Positions 25,556-34,124 of a DNA stretch of 64,000 nt are shown here, in pieces (position 1 is the stretch's first letter; each line of letters begins with the position of its first letter). Under the pieces are notes generated by a model. It searched no databases and had not been told where the DNA came from. It was given only the letters and a program-made list of their open reading frames with translations. The translations under genes were made by a program, and so were the position numbers. The DNA is from Knoellia sp031844405 (lineage in GTDB: Bacteria; Actinomycetota; Actinomycetes; Actinomycetales; Dermatophilaceae): the NCBI GenBank assembly GCA_031844405.1, contig JAUZVC010000002.1, positions 372,001 to 436,000 of the forward strand. Direction: 5' to 3'.

Positions 25556-25927
25556 CTACTGCTGGGCGACGATCTGCTGCAGCGTCCAGCGGTTGCCGTC
25601 GGGGTCGAAGAAGGTGACGAACCGGCCCCACGCCTGCTCGTCGACCTCGCTCGCGTCCACACCGGCCTCGACGAGCGCAGCTCGTGTCGCGTCCGCGTCG
25701 TCGATGACGACCTGCACGTTGCGCAGCGACCCCGGCTCGTCCTCGGTGAGCCCCTCACCGAAGGCGATCGAGCACGCCGACCCCGGCGGCGTGACCTGCA
25801 CGAACCGCAGCCCCTCCTGCACCGTGTAGTCCTGGTCGACGTTCCACTTGAGCTTGCCCTCGTAGAACTCCTTCGCCCGGTCGGCATCCGAGACGGGCAC
25901 GAAGATGAGCTCGATCCGGTAGTCCAT
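25556..25927 (-). CDS. VOC (glyoxalase/bleomycin-resistance) family protein
   Basis: A 123-residue single VOC domain with the paired beta-alpha-beta-beta-beta halves. The first half contains VSDADRAKEFYEGKLKW and the second WGRFVTFFDPDGNRWTLQQI, the typical 'DPDGN' ending with a metal-binding or substrate residue. The family includes glyoxalases, dioxygenases and drug-binding proteins; none can be singled out. AGGGGA precedes ATG 25927. It is divergent from icmF. Confidence 0.85.
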   Translation of the reverse strand: MDYRIELIFVPVSDADRAKEFYEGKLKWNVDQDYTVQEGLRFVQVTPPGSACSIAFGEGLTEDEPGSLRNVQVVIDDADATRAALVEAGVDASEVDEQAWGRFVTFFDPDGNRWTLQQIVAQQ

Positions 25928-26078
25928 GGCAGTTCCCCTGTCGACGGTCGTCGGACGCCGTCGTCCGAGCCACTGAGGACGACGCTAGACCCGCCCACCG
26001 ACAGCGGCGCCCCGTGACCGAACACGGCCACCCAAAGGCCCCTCCCACCGGCCCAGACCTTCGTGACTTCCGGGTAGT

Positions 26079-26103
26079 TAGTAGGACGTCCTACTATTTC
26101 TTC
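26079..26103 (+). promoter_or_regulatory. 18-bp perfect operator palindrome over the icmF -10 site
   Basis: TAGTAGGACGTCCTACTA (26079-26096) is a perfect palindrome. TACTAT (26092-26097) inside its right half is a good -10 element and lies exactly 6 nt before ATG 26104, with no Shine-Dalgarno sequence. The layout suggests a repressor, probably TetR-like, blocking a leaderless promoter; no regulator gene is adjacent. Confidence 0.65.
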
Positions 26104-29100
26104 ATGACACAGACGTCGCCCGAGCTGCACGTGCCCACGAACCCGGTGCGCATCGTCACCGCCTCCAGCCTGTTCGACGGGCACGACGCGTCGATCAACA
26201 TCATGCGGCGGATCATGCAGAGCCAGGGCGCCGAGGTCATCCACCTCGGCCACAACCGCTCCGTCCAGGAGGTCGTCGACGCGGCGATCGAGGAGGACGT
26301 CCAGGGCGTCGCCGTCAGCTCCTACCAGGGCGGCCACGTCGAGTACTTCGAGTACCTCGTCCAGCTCCTCCGCGAGGCCGGCGCCGGCCACGTCAAGGTC
26401 GTCGGCGGTGGCGGCGGCGTCATCGTCGCCGACGAGATCGCGCGGCTGCGCGAGGCCGGCGTGACGATCTTCAGCCCCGAGGACGGCCAGCGCCTCGGCC
26501 TCGTTGGCATGATCAACACCGTCATCGAGGACTGCGACACCGACCTGTATGCCGTCCGCTCGGCTTCCATCGCCGGCGTCCTGTCGGGTGACCGGGCCGC
26601 CGTCGCCCGCGCCATCACCGGCGCCGAGACCCACAAGCTCTCCGACGAGGACCGTGCCGAGCTGACACGCGCCGCCGAGGGCCGTCACGTCCCCGTCCTC
26701 GGCATCACCGGCACCGGCGGCTCGGGCAAGTCGAGCCTCACCGACGAGCTCGTCCGCCGCCTGCGCGTCGACCAGCAGGACAAGCTGCGCGTCGCGGTCG
26801 TCGCCGTCGACCCCACCCGGCGCAAGGGCGGTGGCGCGCTGCTCGGCGACCGCATCCGGATGAACTCTCTCGACGGCGACCGCATCTTCTTCCGCTCGCT
26901 CGCGACCCGCGGCGGCCGTGAGGTGCCCGAAGCGCTCGAGGACGTCATCACGATCCTCAAGGCGGCGGCATACGACCTCATCGTCATCGAGACGCCCGGC
27001 ATCGGCCAGGGCGACGCGGCGATCGTGCCCTTCGCGGACGTGTCGATGTATGTCATGACGCCCGAGTTCGGGGCGCAGAGCCAGCTCGAGAAGATCGACA
27101 TGCTCGACTTCGCCGACCTCGTCGCCATCAACAAGTTCGAGCGGCGCGGTGCCATGGACGCGCTGCGCGACGTCGGCCGCCAGCTCGTCCGCAACCGCAA
27201 CGCCTTCGGCAAGAAGCCCGAGGACATGCCGGTCTTCGGCACCTCCGCTGCGACGTTCAACGACGACGGCGTCACCGCGCTCTACCAGGAGCTGCGGCGC
27301 CTGCTGTCCGAGAAGGGCCTCGAGTTCTCCGAGGGCGTCCTGCCTCCCGTCTCTGTGCGGCACTCGTCGGTGCTGCGCCAGATCGTCCCCGCCGCGCGCG
27401 TGCGCTACCTCTCGGAGATCTCCGACACCATCCGTGGCTACCACGCACAGACCGAGGCGTATGCCGCCCACGCCCGTCGCGTGCAGCGGCTCGAGTTCGT
27501 GGACGACGAGCTCGCTGCGGCCGGTCACGAGGACCACGCGGTCGATGCTCTGCTCGTCGAGGCGCGCAAGGCGCTGCCGACCGAGGTTGGCGAGGCGATC
27601 GAGAGGTGGCCGGCGACCGTCGAGGCGTATGCCGGTGACGAGCAGGTCGTGCGGATCCGCGACAAGGAACTGCACACGTCCCTCGTCAAGGAGTCGCTGT
27701 CCGGCAACAAGATCCGTCGCGTCTCGGTGCCGTCGTTCGCCGACCACGGCGACCTCGTGTCGTTCCTGCGGCGCGAGAACCTGCCCGGCTTCTTCCCGTT
27801 CACCGCGGGCGTGTTCCCGTTCAAGCGCGACAACGAGGACCCGGCGCGCATGTTCGCCGGTGAGGGTGACCCGTTCCGGACGAACCGTCGGTTCAAGCTG
27901 CTGTCCGAGGGGCAGCCGGCGACGCGCCTGTCGACGGCGTTCGACTCGGTGACGCTCTATGGCCGCGACCCCGACCCGCGCCCCGACATCTACGGCAAGG
28001 TCGGCACCTCCGGTGTCTCGATCGCGACGCTCGACGACATGAAGGCGCTCTACGACGGGTTCGATCTCACGTCGCCGACGACCTCGGTGTCGATGACGAT
28101 CAACGGCCCGGCGCCGACGATCCTCGCGTTCTTCCTCAACACGGTCATCGACGGCGAGGTGGCGAAGTTCGTCGAGCGCGAGGGGCGCGAGCCCAACGCG
28201 GAGGAGGCGGCCGGCATACGGGCGCATGCTCTTGCGTCGGTGCGCGGCACGGTCCAGGCGGACATCCTCAAGGAGGACCAGGGGCAGAACACGTGCCTGT
28301 TCTCGACCGAGTTCTCGCTGCGGATGATGGCCGACATCCAGGAGTGGTTCATCGAGCAGCAGGTGCGCAACTTCTACTCGGTGTCGATCTCGGGCTACCA
28401 CATCGCCGAGGCCGGGGCGAACCCCATCAGCCAGCTCGCGTTCACGCTGGCGAACGGGTTCACGTATGTCGAGGCGTACCTCGCGCGCGGCATGGACATC
28501 AACGACTTCGCGCCGAACCTGTCGTTCTTCTTCTCGAACGGCATGGATCCGGAGTACTCGGTCATCGGTCGGGTGGCTCGCCGGATCTGGGCGGTCGCGA
28601 TGCGCGAGAAGTACGGCGCCAACGAGCGGTCGCAGAAGCTGAAGTACCACGTGCAGACGTCGGGCCGGTCGCTGCACGCGCAGGAGATGGACTTCAACGA
28701 CATCCGCACGACGCTGCAGGCGCTCATCGCGATCTATGACAACGCGAACTCATTGCACACCAATGCTTTCGACGAGGCGGTGACGACTCCGGGGCCGGAC
28801 TCGGTGCGTCGGGCGCTGGCGATCCAGATGATCATCAACCGCGAGTGGGGGCTCGCGATGAACGAGAACCCGCTGCAGGGCTCGTACGTCATCGACGAGC
28901 TGACCGACATGGTCGAGGCGGCGGTGCTGGCAGAGTTCGACCGGATCTCGGAGCGCGGGGGAGTGCTCGGTGCGATGGAGACGGGCTACCAGCGCGGCAA
29001 GATCCAGGACGAGTCGATGCTCTATGAGCACCGCAAGCACGACGGGTCGCTGCCGATCATCGGGGTGAACACCTTCCGCAAGCCCGACGCCGAGGGTGGC

Positions 29101-29346
29101 ACGCCGCAGCACGTCGAGCTGGCTCGCGCGTCCGAGTCCGAGAAGGAGTCCCAGCTGGCCCGGGTCCGGGCGTACCGCGAGGCGCACTCGGTGGAGGCTG
29201 AGGAGGCGCTGGGCCGGCTGCGTGAGGCGGCGATGAGCGGCGACAACGTCTTCGCGGTGCTCATGGACGCGGCGCGGGTGTGCACGTTGCAGCAGGTGAC
29301 GGACGCGTTCTTCGAGGTCGGCGGCCAGTACCGCCGCAACGTCTAG
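26104..29346 (+). CDS. icmF: Fused isobutyryl-CoA mutase (IcmF)
   Basis: A 1080-residue B12-dependent carbon-skeleton mutase. The order is that of IcmF: N-terminal cobalamin-binding domain (SSLFDGHDASIN near residue 20-31), a MeaB-like G-protein chaperone domain with P-loop GITGTGGSGKSS near residue 200, and a C-terminal mutase barrel (substrate region TSGVSIATLDDMKALYDGFD and MTINGPAPTILAFF). IcmF interconverts isobutyryl- and butyryl-CoA and some accept isovaleryl/pivalyl-CoA, serving branched-chain acid metabolism; fused chaperoning protects the cofactor. ATG 26104 is chosen because the palindrome and -10 end just before it; GTG 26014 would place these inside the gene. Confidence 0.94.
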   Translation: MTQTSPELHVPTNPVRIVTASSLFDGHDASINIMRRIMQSQGAEVIHLGHNRSVQEVVDAAIEEDVQGVAVSSYQGGHVEYFEYLVQLLREAGAGHVKVVGGGGGVIVADEIARLREAGVTIFSPEDGQRLGLVGMINTVIEDCDTDLYAVRSASIAGVLSGDRAAVARAITGAETHKLSDEDRAELTRAAEGRHVPVLGITGTGGSGKSSLTDELVRRLRVDQQDKLRVAVVAVDPTRRKGGGALLGDRIRMNSLDGDRIFFRSLATRGGREVPEALEDVITILKAAAYDLIVIETPGIGQGDAAIVPFADVSMYVMTPEFGAQSQLEKIDMLDFADLVAINKFERRGAMDALRDVGRQLVRNRNAFGKKPEDMPVFGTSAATFNDDGVTALYQELRRLLSEKGLEFSEGVLPPVSVRHSSVLRQIVPAARVRYLSEISDTIRGYHAQTEAYAAHARRVQRLEFVDDELAAAGHEDHAVDALLVEARKALPTEVGEAIERWPATVEAYAGDEQVVRIRDKELHTSLVKESLSGNKIRRVSVPSFADHGDLVSFLRRENLPGFFPFTAGVFPFKRDNEDPARMFAGEGDPFRTNRRFKLLSEGQPATRLSTAFDSVTLYGRDPDPRPDIYGKVGTSGVSIATLDDMKALYDGFDLTSPTTSVSMTINGPAPTILAFFLNTVIDGEVAKFVEREGREPNAEEAAGIRAHALASVRGTVQADILKEDQGQNTCLFSTEFSLRMMADIQEWFIEQQVRNFYSVSISGYHIAEAGANPISQLAFTLANGFTYVEAYLARGMDINDFAPNLSFFFSNGMDPEYSVIGRVARRIWAVAMREKYGANERSQKLKYHVQTSGRSLHAQEMDFNDIRTTLQALIAIYDNANSLHTNAFDEAVTTPGPDSVRRALAIQMIINREWGLAMNENPLQGSYVIDELTDMVEAAVLAEFDRISERGGVLGAMETGYQRGKIQDESMLYEHRKHDGSLPIIGVNTFRKPDAEGGTPQHVELARASESEKESQLARVRAYREAHSVEAEEALGRLREAAMSGDNVFAVLMDAARVCTLQQVTDAFFEVGGQYRRNV

Positions 29347-30268
29347 CTCTGAGTTGGCACTCCGGCTTACTAGGCATCCGCGAGTTGGAGGAGTGAGTCG
29401 CTACCCGTCCGGCATCTCGCGATCAGTTGACTACCCCCACGTACTGCGCAACGAATGTCGGTCTCCCCTGCTGGGTTCGCGTACATGAGACCTGAAACGC
29501 CGCTGATGTCGTCGAAGGTCGACGCAGCTGGTGTTCTCGCCACGACTTCCGCACAGCTGCGTATCCAACGTCTTCGGGCTGGGGGATCCGTGCGGTGGCC
29601 AGAACGGCTGTGCCAGTCGCCTCTGCGCACTCGCGAAGCCAGCGCGCCTGAACCATGAGCCGCTCGCTGCCAGGCCAAGCGGGTGGGCGAAACATCTCGT
29701 CGAGACAATCAAGGATAACGACGCCGTAGCGATCCCCGATCCATCCGCGTTCGGACATGGTGTGGTCGGGGAGGGGTACCCAGGATGCGACGTCAGGGCG
29801 AGACGCGACCTCTTCGCTGAAACCGAGCATCAGGGATCTGTGCCGCAGGAGGGCACGAGTCGGCCAGTTGTCGAGCAGCATCTTCGGGAAGCTCGGTGTC
29901 ACCGACAGGGGAGTGGCGATCGTCGTAGCCCGCGCCGCCGGGATGGGCGCGCAACCCGGCCGGGAGGGCCGACCGCGCCGTCCAGGCTTCCATCGACTGC
30001 GCGAGGCGGGGAGGACTGCCATGAGGTGGTTCTGAGCCGGGCACGTGCGGCGTGTTGAGCACGTTTTCGCAGGTCAAAGGCCTCTTGATCGCGTCCCCGA
30101 TTAGGTGTATGGCCCCGCACCGCGTAGTGTCATACATGTACCGACGCGATTGCCTTCCAGCGCAGTCGCCGGTGAGGCGCCAATCTGATGAGCGCTTCCC
30201 GAGAGTCTAAAAAAGGCCGTCGTGCTTCACCCCAGCACCGGGCTCACAGCCCGTTTGAGGACTCCGTC
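29347..30268. other. 922-bp stretch of atypical, lower-GC sequence
   Basis: Between icmF and the small membrane gene, base composition is visibly less GC-rich and codon-like periodicity is weak on the plus strand. The only candidate gene is the minus-strand frame at 29423-30022. No transposase, tRNA or attachment-site repeat was seen. It is probably a remnant of acquired DNA. Confidence 0.5.
29423..30022 (-). pseudogene. Possible remnant of a RecA/DnaB-like ATPase
   Basis: A 199-codon open frame whose C-terminal two thirds read like a real protein. RYGVVILDCLDEMF resembles a Walker B strand ending in Asp-x-Leu-Asp-Glu, and the later TGTAVLATARIPQ resembles the next core strand of DnaB/RecA-type ATPases. 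No Walker A P-loop is present; the first 45 residues are Arg/Pro-rich and look like out-of-frame sequence, so the front may be lost or frameshifted. No ribosome site is clear. The family call is tentative and the frame could be non-coding. Confidence 0.3.
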
Positions 30269-30556
30269 ATGTCGACGACCACCCAGAACCACGACACCAC
30301 CCGCGACCGCGTCACCACCCGTGACCACGTCAGCGAGACGCGCCCCGCGACCAAGACCACCGAGTTCATGGCCTACCTCGCGACCGTGTTCGCGATCATC
30401 GTCACCGCCTTCCTGGTCGGCGACGACGGCGACAACACCGCCGACCCGTTCAGCGCTGAGCACGCCATGCGCTACATCACCTTCCTGACGATCGGCTACA
30501 TGGTCGCTCGCGGCCTGGCCAAGGCCGGCACGCGCGCTCATCGCGACGACGCCTGA
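30269..30556 (+). CDS. Small two-span membrane protein
   Basis: A 95-residue protein. The N-terminal 35 residues are polar and Thr/Arg/Asp-rich (MSTTTQNHDTTRDRVTTRD), followed by one helix FMAYLATVFAIIVTAFLVG and a second YITFLTIGYMVARGLA. This layout is common in actinobacterial membrane proteins of unknown function. ATG 30269 is preceded by TGAGGA, which favours it over the upstream in-frame start at 30188. A terminator hairpin follows. Its codon use is again typical of the genome, in contrast to the stretch just upstream. Confidence 0.75.
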   Translation: MSTTTQNHDTTRDRVTTRDHVSETRPATKTTEFMAYLATVFAIIVTAFLVGDDGDNTADPFSAEHAMRYITFLTIGYMVARGLAKAGTRAHRDDA

Positions 30557-30572
30557 CCTTCAGCTCACCAGT

Positions 30573-30603
30573 GAACGCCCCGTCTCTTCGAGGCGGGGCG
30601 TTC
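30573..30603 (+). terminator. Terminator hairpin
   Basis: GAACGCCCCGTCTC and GAGGCGGGGCGTTC form a 14-bp stem (one G-T pair) with a TTC loop, 16 bp past the small membrane gene. Confidence 0.65.
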
Positions 30604-30644
30604 GCCTACCCCCACCATTCCGCGTTCCGCGCAGAGGAGAAAGC

Positions 30645-31145
30645 ATGTCGAACGACGCCATCGTCCTGCTCAAGGAAGACCACAAGGAGATCCGCAAGCT
30701 GTTCACGGACTTCGAGAACGCCGGCGAGGATGCCAGCAAGACCAAGGCGAAGATCGTCCACCGGATCATCGAGCTGCTGACGGTGCACACCTACATCGAG
30801 AACGAGGTGATGTACCCGCGGGTCCGCGCGCTGCTGCCCGACCTGGAGGACGACATCCTCGAGTCGTACGAGGAGCACCACGTCGCCGACGTGCTCGTGA
30901 TGGAGCTCTACGGCATGGAGCCCGACGCCGAGCGCTTCGACGCCAAGGCCACCGTGCTCATCGAGAACGTCCGCCACCACATCGAGGAGGAGGAGGACGA
31001 GTGGTTCCCGAAGGTTCGCGCCGGCCTCGGCCGCAAGGCCCTCCAGGAGATCGGTGAGGAGCTCCTCGTCGCCAAGAAGACGGCGCCGCGCGAGCCCAGC
31101 CAGCCGAGCGCCCTCAAGAAGACGATCGACGCCGTCATCTCCTGA
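30645..31145 (+). CDS. Hemerythrin HHE domain protein
   Basis: A 166-residue cytoplasmic protein with a hemerythrin HHE fold, a four-helix bundle that binds a di-iron centre. Iron-ligand histidines and acids appear in LKEDHKEIRKLF (residues 9-20), HTYIENEVMYPRV (near 46-58), EEHHVADVL and RHHIEEEEDEWFP (near 105-117). Bacterial HHE proteins sense or store O2, NO or iron, or repair iron-sulfur centres; the role here is open. GAGGAGA lies about 7 bp before ATG. A Lys-rich tail ends the protein and a perfect hairpin follows. Confidence 0.88.
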   Translation: MSNDAIVLLKEDHKEIRKLFTDFENAGEDASKTKAKIVHRIIELLTVHTYIENEVMYPRVRALLPDLEDDILESYEEHHVADVLVMELYGMEPDAERFDAKATVLIENVRHHIEEEEDEWFPKVRAGLGRKALQEIGEELLVAKKTAPREPSQPSALKKTIDAVIS

Positions 31146-31165
31146 GCGAGTTGCCTCATGCACGC

Positions 31166-31195
31166 AGCCCGGTCGGCCCTCGTGCCGACCGGGCT
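31166..31195 (+). terminator. Terminator of the hemerythrin gene
   Basis: AGCCCGGTCGGC and GCCGACCGGGCT form a perfect 12-bp stem with the loop CCTCGT, 20 bp after the stop. Confidence 0.8.
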
Positions 31196-31210
31196 GTTGC
31201 GACACGGGCT

Positions 31211-31426
31211 GAGAGGCGCAGGTCCGGCACCGCCCACGGGCGCTTCGTGCCCGCCAGTGAGACGCCGTGGATGCGGGCCTGCGAGGTCATGGTCCACGCC
31301 GTCGACCTCACGACCGGCGTCACCTTCGACGACCTCCCGGGCGACTTCCTCGAGACGCTCCAGGCCGACACCCCGCAGCACGCGCGGACCCGGCGCGGTG
31401 CCCGAGGTGAGCGGACCGCTCCCTGA
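31211..31426 (+). pseudogene. C-terminal remnant of a mycothiol-dependent maleylpyruvate isomerase
   Basis: An internal frame reads FVPASETPWMRACEVMVHAVDL followed by TTGVTFDDLPGDFLETL. This matches the central part of actinobacterial maleylpyruvate isomerases (MDMPI/DinB fold), where the WxRxxExxVHxxDL helix carries a metal-binding His. The first half with its other metal ligands is absent, and after about 31390 the similarity seems to continue in another frame (GPLPEVTAYLV), indicating a frameshift. No start codon or ribosome site is credible. A decayed gene. Confidence 0.6.
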
Positions 31427-31680
31427 GGTCACGGCATACCTCGTCGTACGTCGCCCGCCTGACCGACCGCAGCGGCCGCGTCGACGGGGATGGTGCGCGG
31501 AGGTCCTCCCCAGCCGGTGCAGGACGGCGTAAGCCGAACCCGCGAGCAACAACCTGACGCACCGACGACGAGCTCCCACGGCTGACTCCTTCCCCCGGTC
31601 GAGCCACGCCCCTCATCGTGCGGAGAGGGTCCGGTTTGGCACAGGTTCGGAGGTCCCTCTGATCCGGCTCTTCCATCAGT

Positions 31681-31824
31681 CTGCGGGAGAGGGTGCTGCT
31701 CTGCGGTGGGCGACTGAGTGCCGGCCCTGAGGCAGGCGGCTACCTGCTCGACGTGGAGCTGCCGCTGTCAGCGGACGCACGAGCAGCGGACGACTCGCGA
31801 CCAGAGCCGTTGGGCATGCCCTGA
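31681..31824 (+). pseudogene. C-terminal tail of a NarL-type sensor histidine kinase
   Basis: The frame from 31681 to the stop at 31822-31824 reads LRERVLLCGGRLSAGPEAGG, then YLLDVELPLS. This is the typical end of NarX/DesK-type kinases, just after the G-box ('GLxGLRERV..HGG.L..G'). An in-frame stop lies at 31660-31662, and the catalytic domain, phospho-acceptor His and sensor are absent. The stop overlaps the ATG of the following response regulator (TGATG), the arrangement expected of the original kinase-regulator operon. The rest of the kinase appears deleted. Confidence 0.65.
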
Positions 31825-32477
31825 TGATTGACGTGCTCGTGGTCGATGACCAGCACCTTGTCCGCGAGGGAATCGCCCGTTTCCTGCGCGACGTCGATGA
31901 CATCGAGGTCGTCAGTGAGGCAGCGGACGGCGCATCGGCCGTCGAGCAGGCCCTGCGGACACGGCCGGACGTCGTCCTCATGGACGTGCGCATGTCGGGG
32001 ATGGACGGGATCGACGCCACTGCCCGGATCGCTCGTAAGCTGCCGTCGACACGCGTGCTTGTGCTCACGACGTTCGACCTGGACGAGTCGGTGCACAACG
32101 CCCTTCGCGCTGGTGCGAGCGGCTTCCTGCTCAAGGACACCCCATACGACCAGCTCATCCACGCCATTCGCGTGGTCGCCGCCGGTGACTCGGTCTTGGC
32201 GCCGTCGGTGACGCGACGGTTGATCGAGCACTTCACGCCCCACGAGGGCGCCACACCGTCCGATGCTGCTCTCATCGACCGCCTCCCGGAGCGTGAACCT
32301 CAAGTCCTCGGCTGCATCGCGCGAGGTATGTCGAACGCCGAGATCGGGGAGGCCATCTTCCTCAGCGAGGCGACAGTGAAGACTCACGTCAGCCGAGTTC
32401 TGACCAAGCTCGGCTGCCGCGACCGGGTTCAGGCCGCGATCTTCGCCCTACGGACCGGTGTCGCTCCCCGCGACTGA
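31824..32477 (+). CDS. NarL/LuxR family response regulator
   Basis: A 217-residue regulator with an N-terminal receiver (VVDDQHLVREGI, phospho-acceptor Asp near residue 54 in DVVLMDVRMSG, Thr in VLTTFD, Lys in FLLKDTP) and a C-terminal LuxR-type HTH (GMSNAEIGEAIFLSEATVKTHVSRVLTKLG). The HTH entry reads LPEREPQVLGCIARG instead of the usual LTxREREVL, still a plausible fold. Its start overlaps the kinase remnant's stop, so it has lost its partner and probably its promoter context. It may respond to another kinase or be drifting. Confidence 0.88.
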   Translation: MIDVLVVDDQHLVREGIARFLRDVDDIEVVSEAADGASAVEQALRTRPDVVLMDVRMSGMDGIDATARIARKLPSTRVLVLTTFDLDESVHNALRAGASGFLLKDTPYDQLIHAIRVVAAGDSVLAPSVTRRLIEHFTPHEGATPSDAALIDRLPEREPQVLGCIARGMSNAEIGEAIFLSEATVKTHVSRVLTKLGCRDRVQAAIFALRTGVAPRD

Positions 32478-32711
32478 CAGCGCCTGGCCACCGGACCGTC
32501 TGCCCACTGCGTCGGGTTGCTTGGCGCTGGGCCAGCCTGGGCCCTGCCCGACGGGCTCGCCCAGGCGGAGCATTGCCGGACCGACCGGGCGCTGCCTTAC
32601 TGGTCGGATGCGGTCGCGTCCTGTGGCAGGGACGGCGCGGACCTCCTGAGACTCACCCGATGCGTCGCGGACATGTGACACAACGGGTCTAAGTCCAAGG
32701 AGGCGATGGCC

Positions 32712-34064
32712 ATGTCACGACGTCGTACCCTCGCAGTTCTCACAGCAGTCGGGGCCCTGCTCGGCGCCCTCGGCACGTCGAGTGCCACCGCCGCCGCTCC
32801 ACCGTCGACAGACAGCAGCGAGGTCGTCCACTGGAACCAGGTCGCGTCGAGCACGCTCGGGGCGATCCCCGGTCCCGACGGCGGTGCGCCGCCGGCCTTC
32901 CAGATCAACATGGGCATGGTGCAGGGCGCCGTCTATGACGCGGTCAACGCCATCGGCCGAGTGACGTACCGCCCCTACAAGCTCGAGACCCGGACGGGAG
33001 CGCGAGCCTCCGAGGACGCGGCCACCGCCACCGCGGCATACGACATCCTCACGTGGCTGCTCTCCACGGCACCGGAGCGAGCGCCCTTCCCGACGCGGGC
33101 CACGCGTATGGGCACGGTGAACGCGGCCTACGACGCCTCGCTCGACGCCATTCCCAACAACGCGTTCAAGCGTCAGGGTGTGGCCGTCGGCCACGCGGCC
33201 GCGGCGGCCATGCGCGCCGCGAGAGAGGGCGACGGTCGCTTCGGACCGTCACCCTGGATGTCGAGTCCCGCTGCGGGACACTGGCAGCCGCTCATTGTCA
33301 ACGGCGCACCCGCACTCGACCCGACCCCGTGGGCAGGCGACGTCACGCCGTTCATGATGACGAGCCCGTCGCAGTTCCGCTCGGCCCCACCGCCGGCGCT
33401 CGGCAGCATGCAGTGGGCCAACGAGTTCAACGAGGTCAAGGCGCTCGGGCGAGCCATTGGCTCCACGCGCACCGATGAGCAGACCTACATCGCGAGGTGG
33501 TGGCAGAGCGCGCCGGTCTTCAGCTGGAACGAGGTTGCTCGGCAGCTCATCACCCGAGGCGGCCTCACCGCCGAGGACAGCGCGCGCCTGCTGGCCTTGC
33601 AAAACATGGCCGGCGCGGACGCAGCGATCAACTGCTGGAACGACAAGTACCACTTCGACTTCTGGCGGCCATGGAACGCGATCACTGCTGACGCCACCCA
33701 CGACGACGACAACCCGCTCACGCAGGAGGACCCGACCTGGGCCGCCCTCATCACGGCGCCCTACCCGGAGTGGACCTCGGGGCACAACTGCCTCGACGCC
33801 GCCCACGCCCTGGTGCTGCGTGCTTGGTTCGGTGACGACCCCGCCGGCGGACCGTTCCAGATCACGAGCACGGCGACGAACCACGGCGGCGCGGCCGTCC
33901 GCACCTTCGACACGTTCACCCAGCCGCTCACCGAGCTCATCGAGGCGCGGATCTGGGCAGGTCTGCACTACCGCAGCGGAGACGTCGCCGGCCAGCTGTT
34001 GGGCCGCAGCGTGGCTGGCTACGGCATGGCGCACTACCTCCAGCCCGTGGGATCCGGTGGGTGA
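32712..34064 (+). CDS. Secreted vanadium-haloperoxidase/PAP2-like protein
   Basis: A 450-residue exported protein. The signal peptide ends near residue 28 (RRRTLAVLTAVGALLGAL, then SATAAAP). The acid-phosphatase/haloperoxidase signature appears in order: KYHFDFWRP (KxxxxxxRP), WTSGHN (SGH) and ARIWAGLHYRSGD (RxxxxxHxxxD), which together bind phosphate or vanadate. It could be a haloperoxidase or a secreted phosphatase; halide-site residues cannot be judged by eye. ATG 32712 is preferred to 32706 because AGGAGG (32698-32703) is then 8 bp away. A terminator follows. Confidence 0.87.
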   Translation: MSRRRTLAVLTAVGALLGALGTSSATAAAPPSTDSSEVVHWNQVASSTLGAIPGPDGGAPPAFQINMGMVQGAVYDAVNAIGRVTYRPYKLETRTGARASEDAATATAAYDILTWLLSTAPERAPFPTRATRMGTVNAAYDASLDAIPNNAFKRQGVAVGHAAAAAMRAAREGDGRFGPSPWMSSPAAGHWQPLIVNGAPALDPTPWAGDVTPFMMTSPSQFRSAPPPALGSMQWANEFNEVKALGRAIGSTRTDEQTYIARWWQSAPVFSWNEVARQLITRGGLTAEDSARLLALQNMAGADAAINCWNDKYHFDFWRPWNAITADATHDDDNPLTQEDPTWAALITAPYPEWTSGHNCLDAAHALVLRAWFGDDPAGGPFQITSTATNHGGAAVRTFDTFTQPLTELIEARIWAGLHYRSGDVAGQLLGRSVAGYGMAHYLQPVGSGG

Positions 34065-34087
34065 CCGCCTCTGATCCGTATGCGGGG

Positions 34088-34118
34088 CGAGGGGGTCCGC
34101 GTCGAGCGGGCCCCCTCG
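34088..34118. terminator. Bidirectional terminator between convergent genes
   Basis: CGAGGGGGTCCGC and GCGGGCCCCCTCG pair at 12 of 13 positions around the loop GTCGA, between the phosphatase-like gene and the small minus-strand gene. Confidence 0.7.
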
Positions 34119-34124
34119 TCGTGC

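Noticed and set aside
31427..31680. Additional short open frames in both strands
   Set aside because: Arg/Pro-rich, no ribosome sites and no motifs; treated as decayed non-coding DNA.
29347..32477. Prophage or integrative element
   Set aside because: No integrase, transposase, capsid gene or flanking direct repeats; only decayed fragments.
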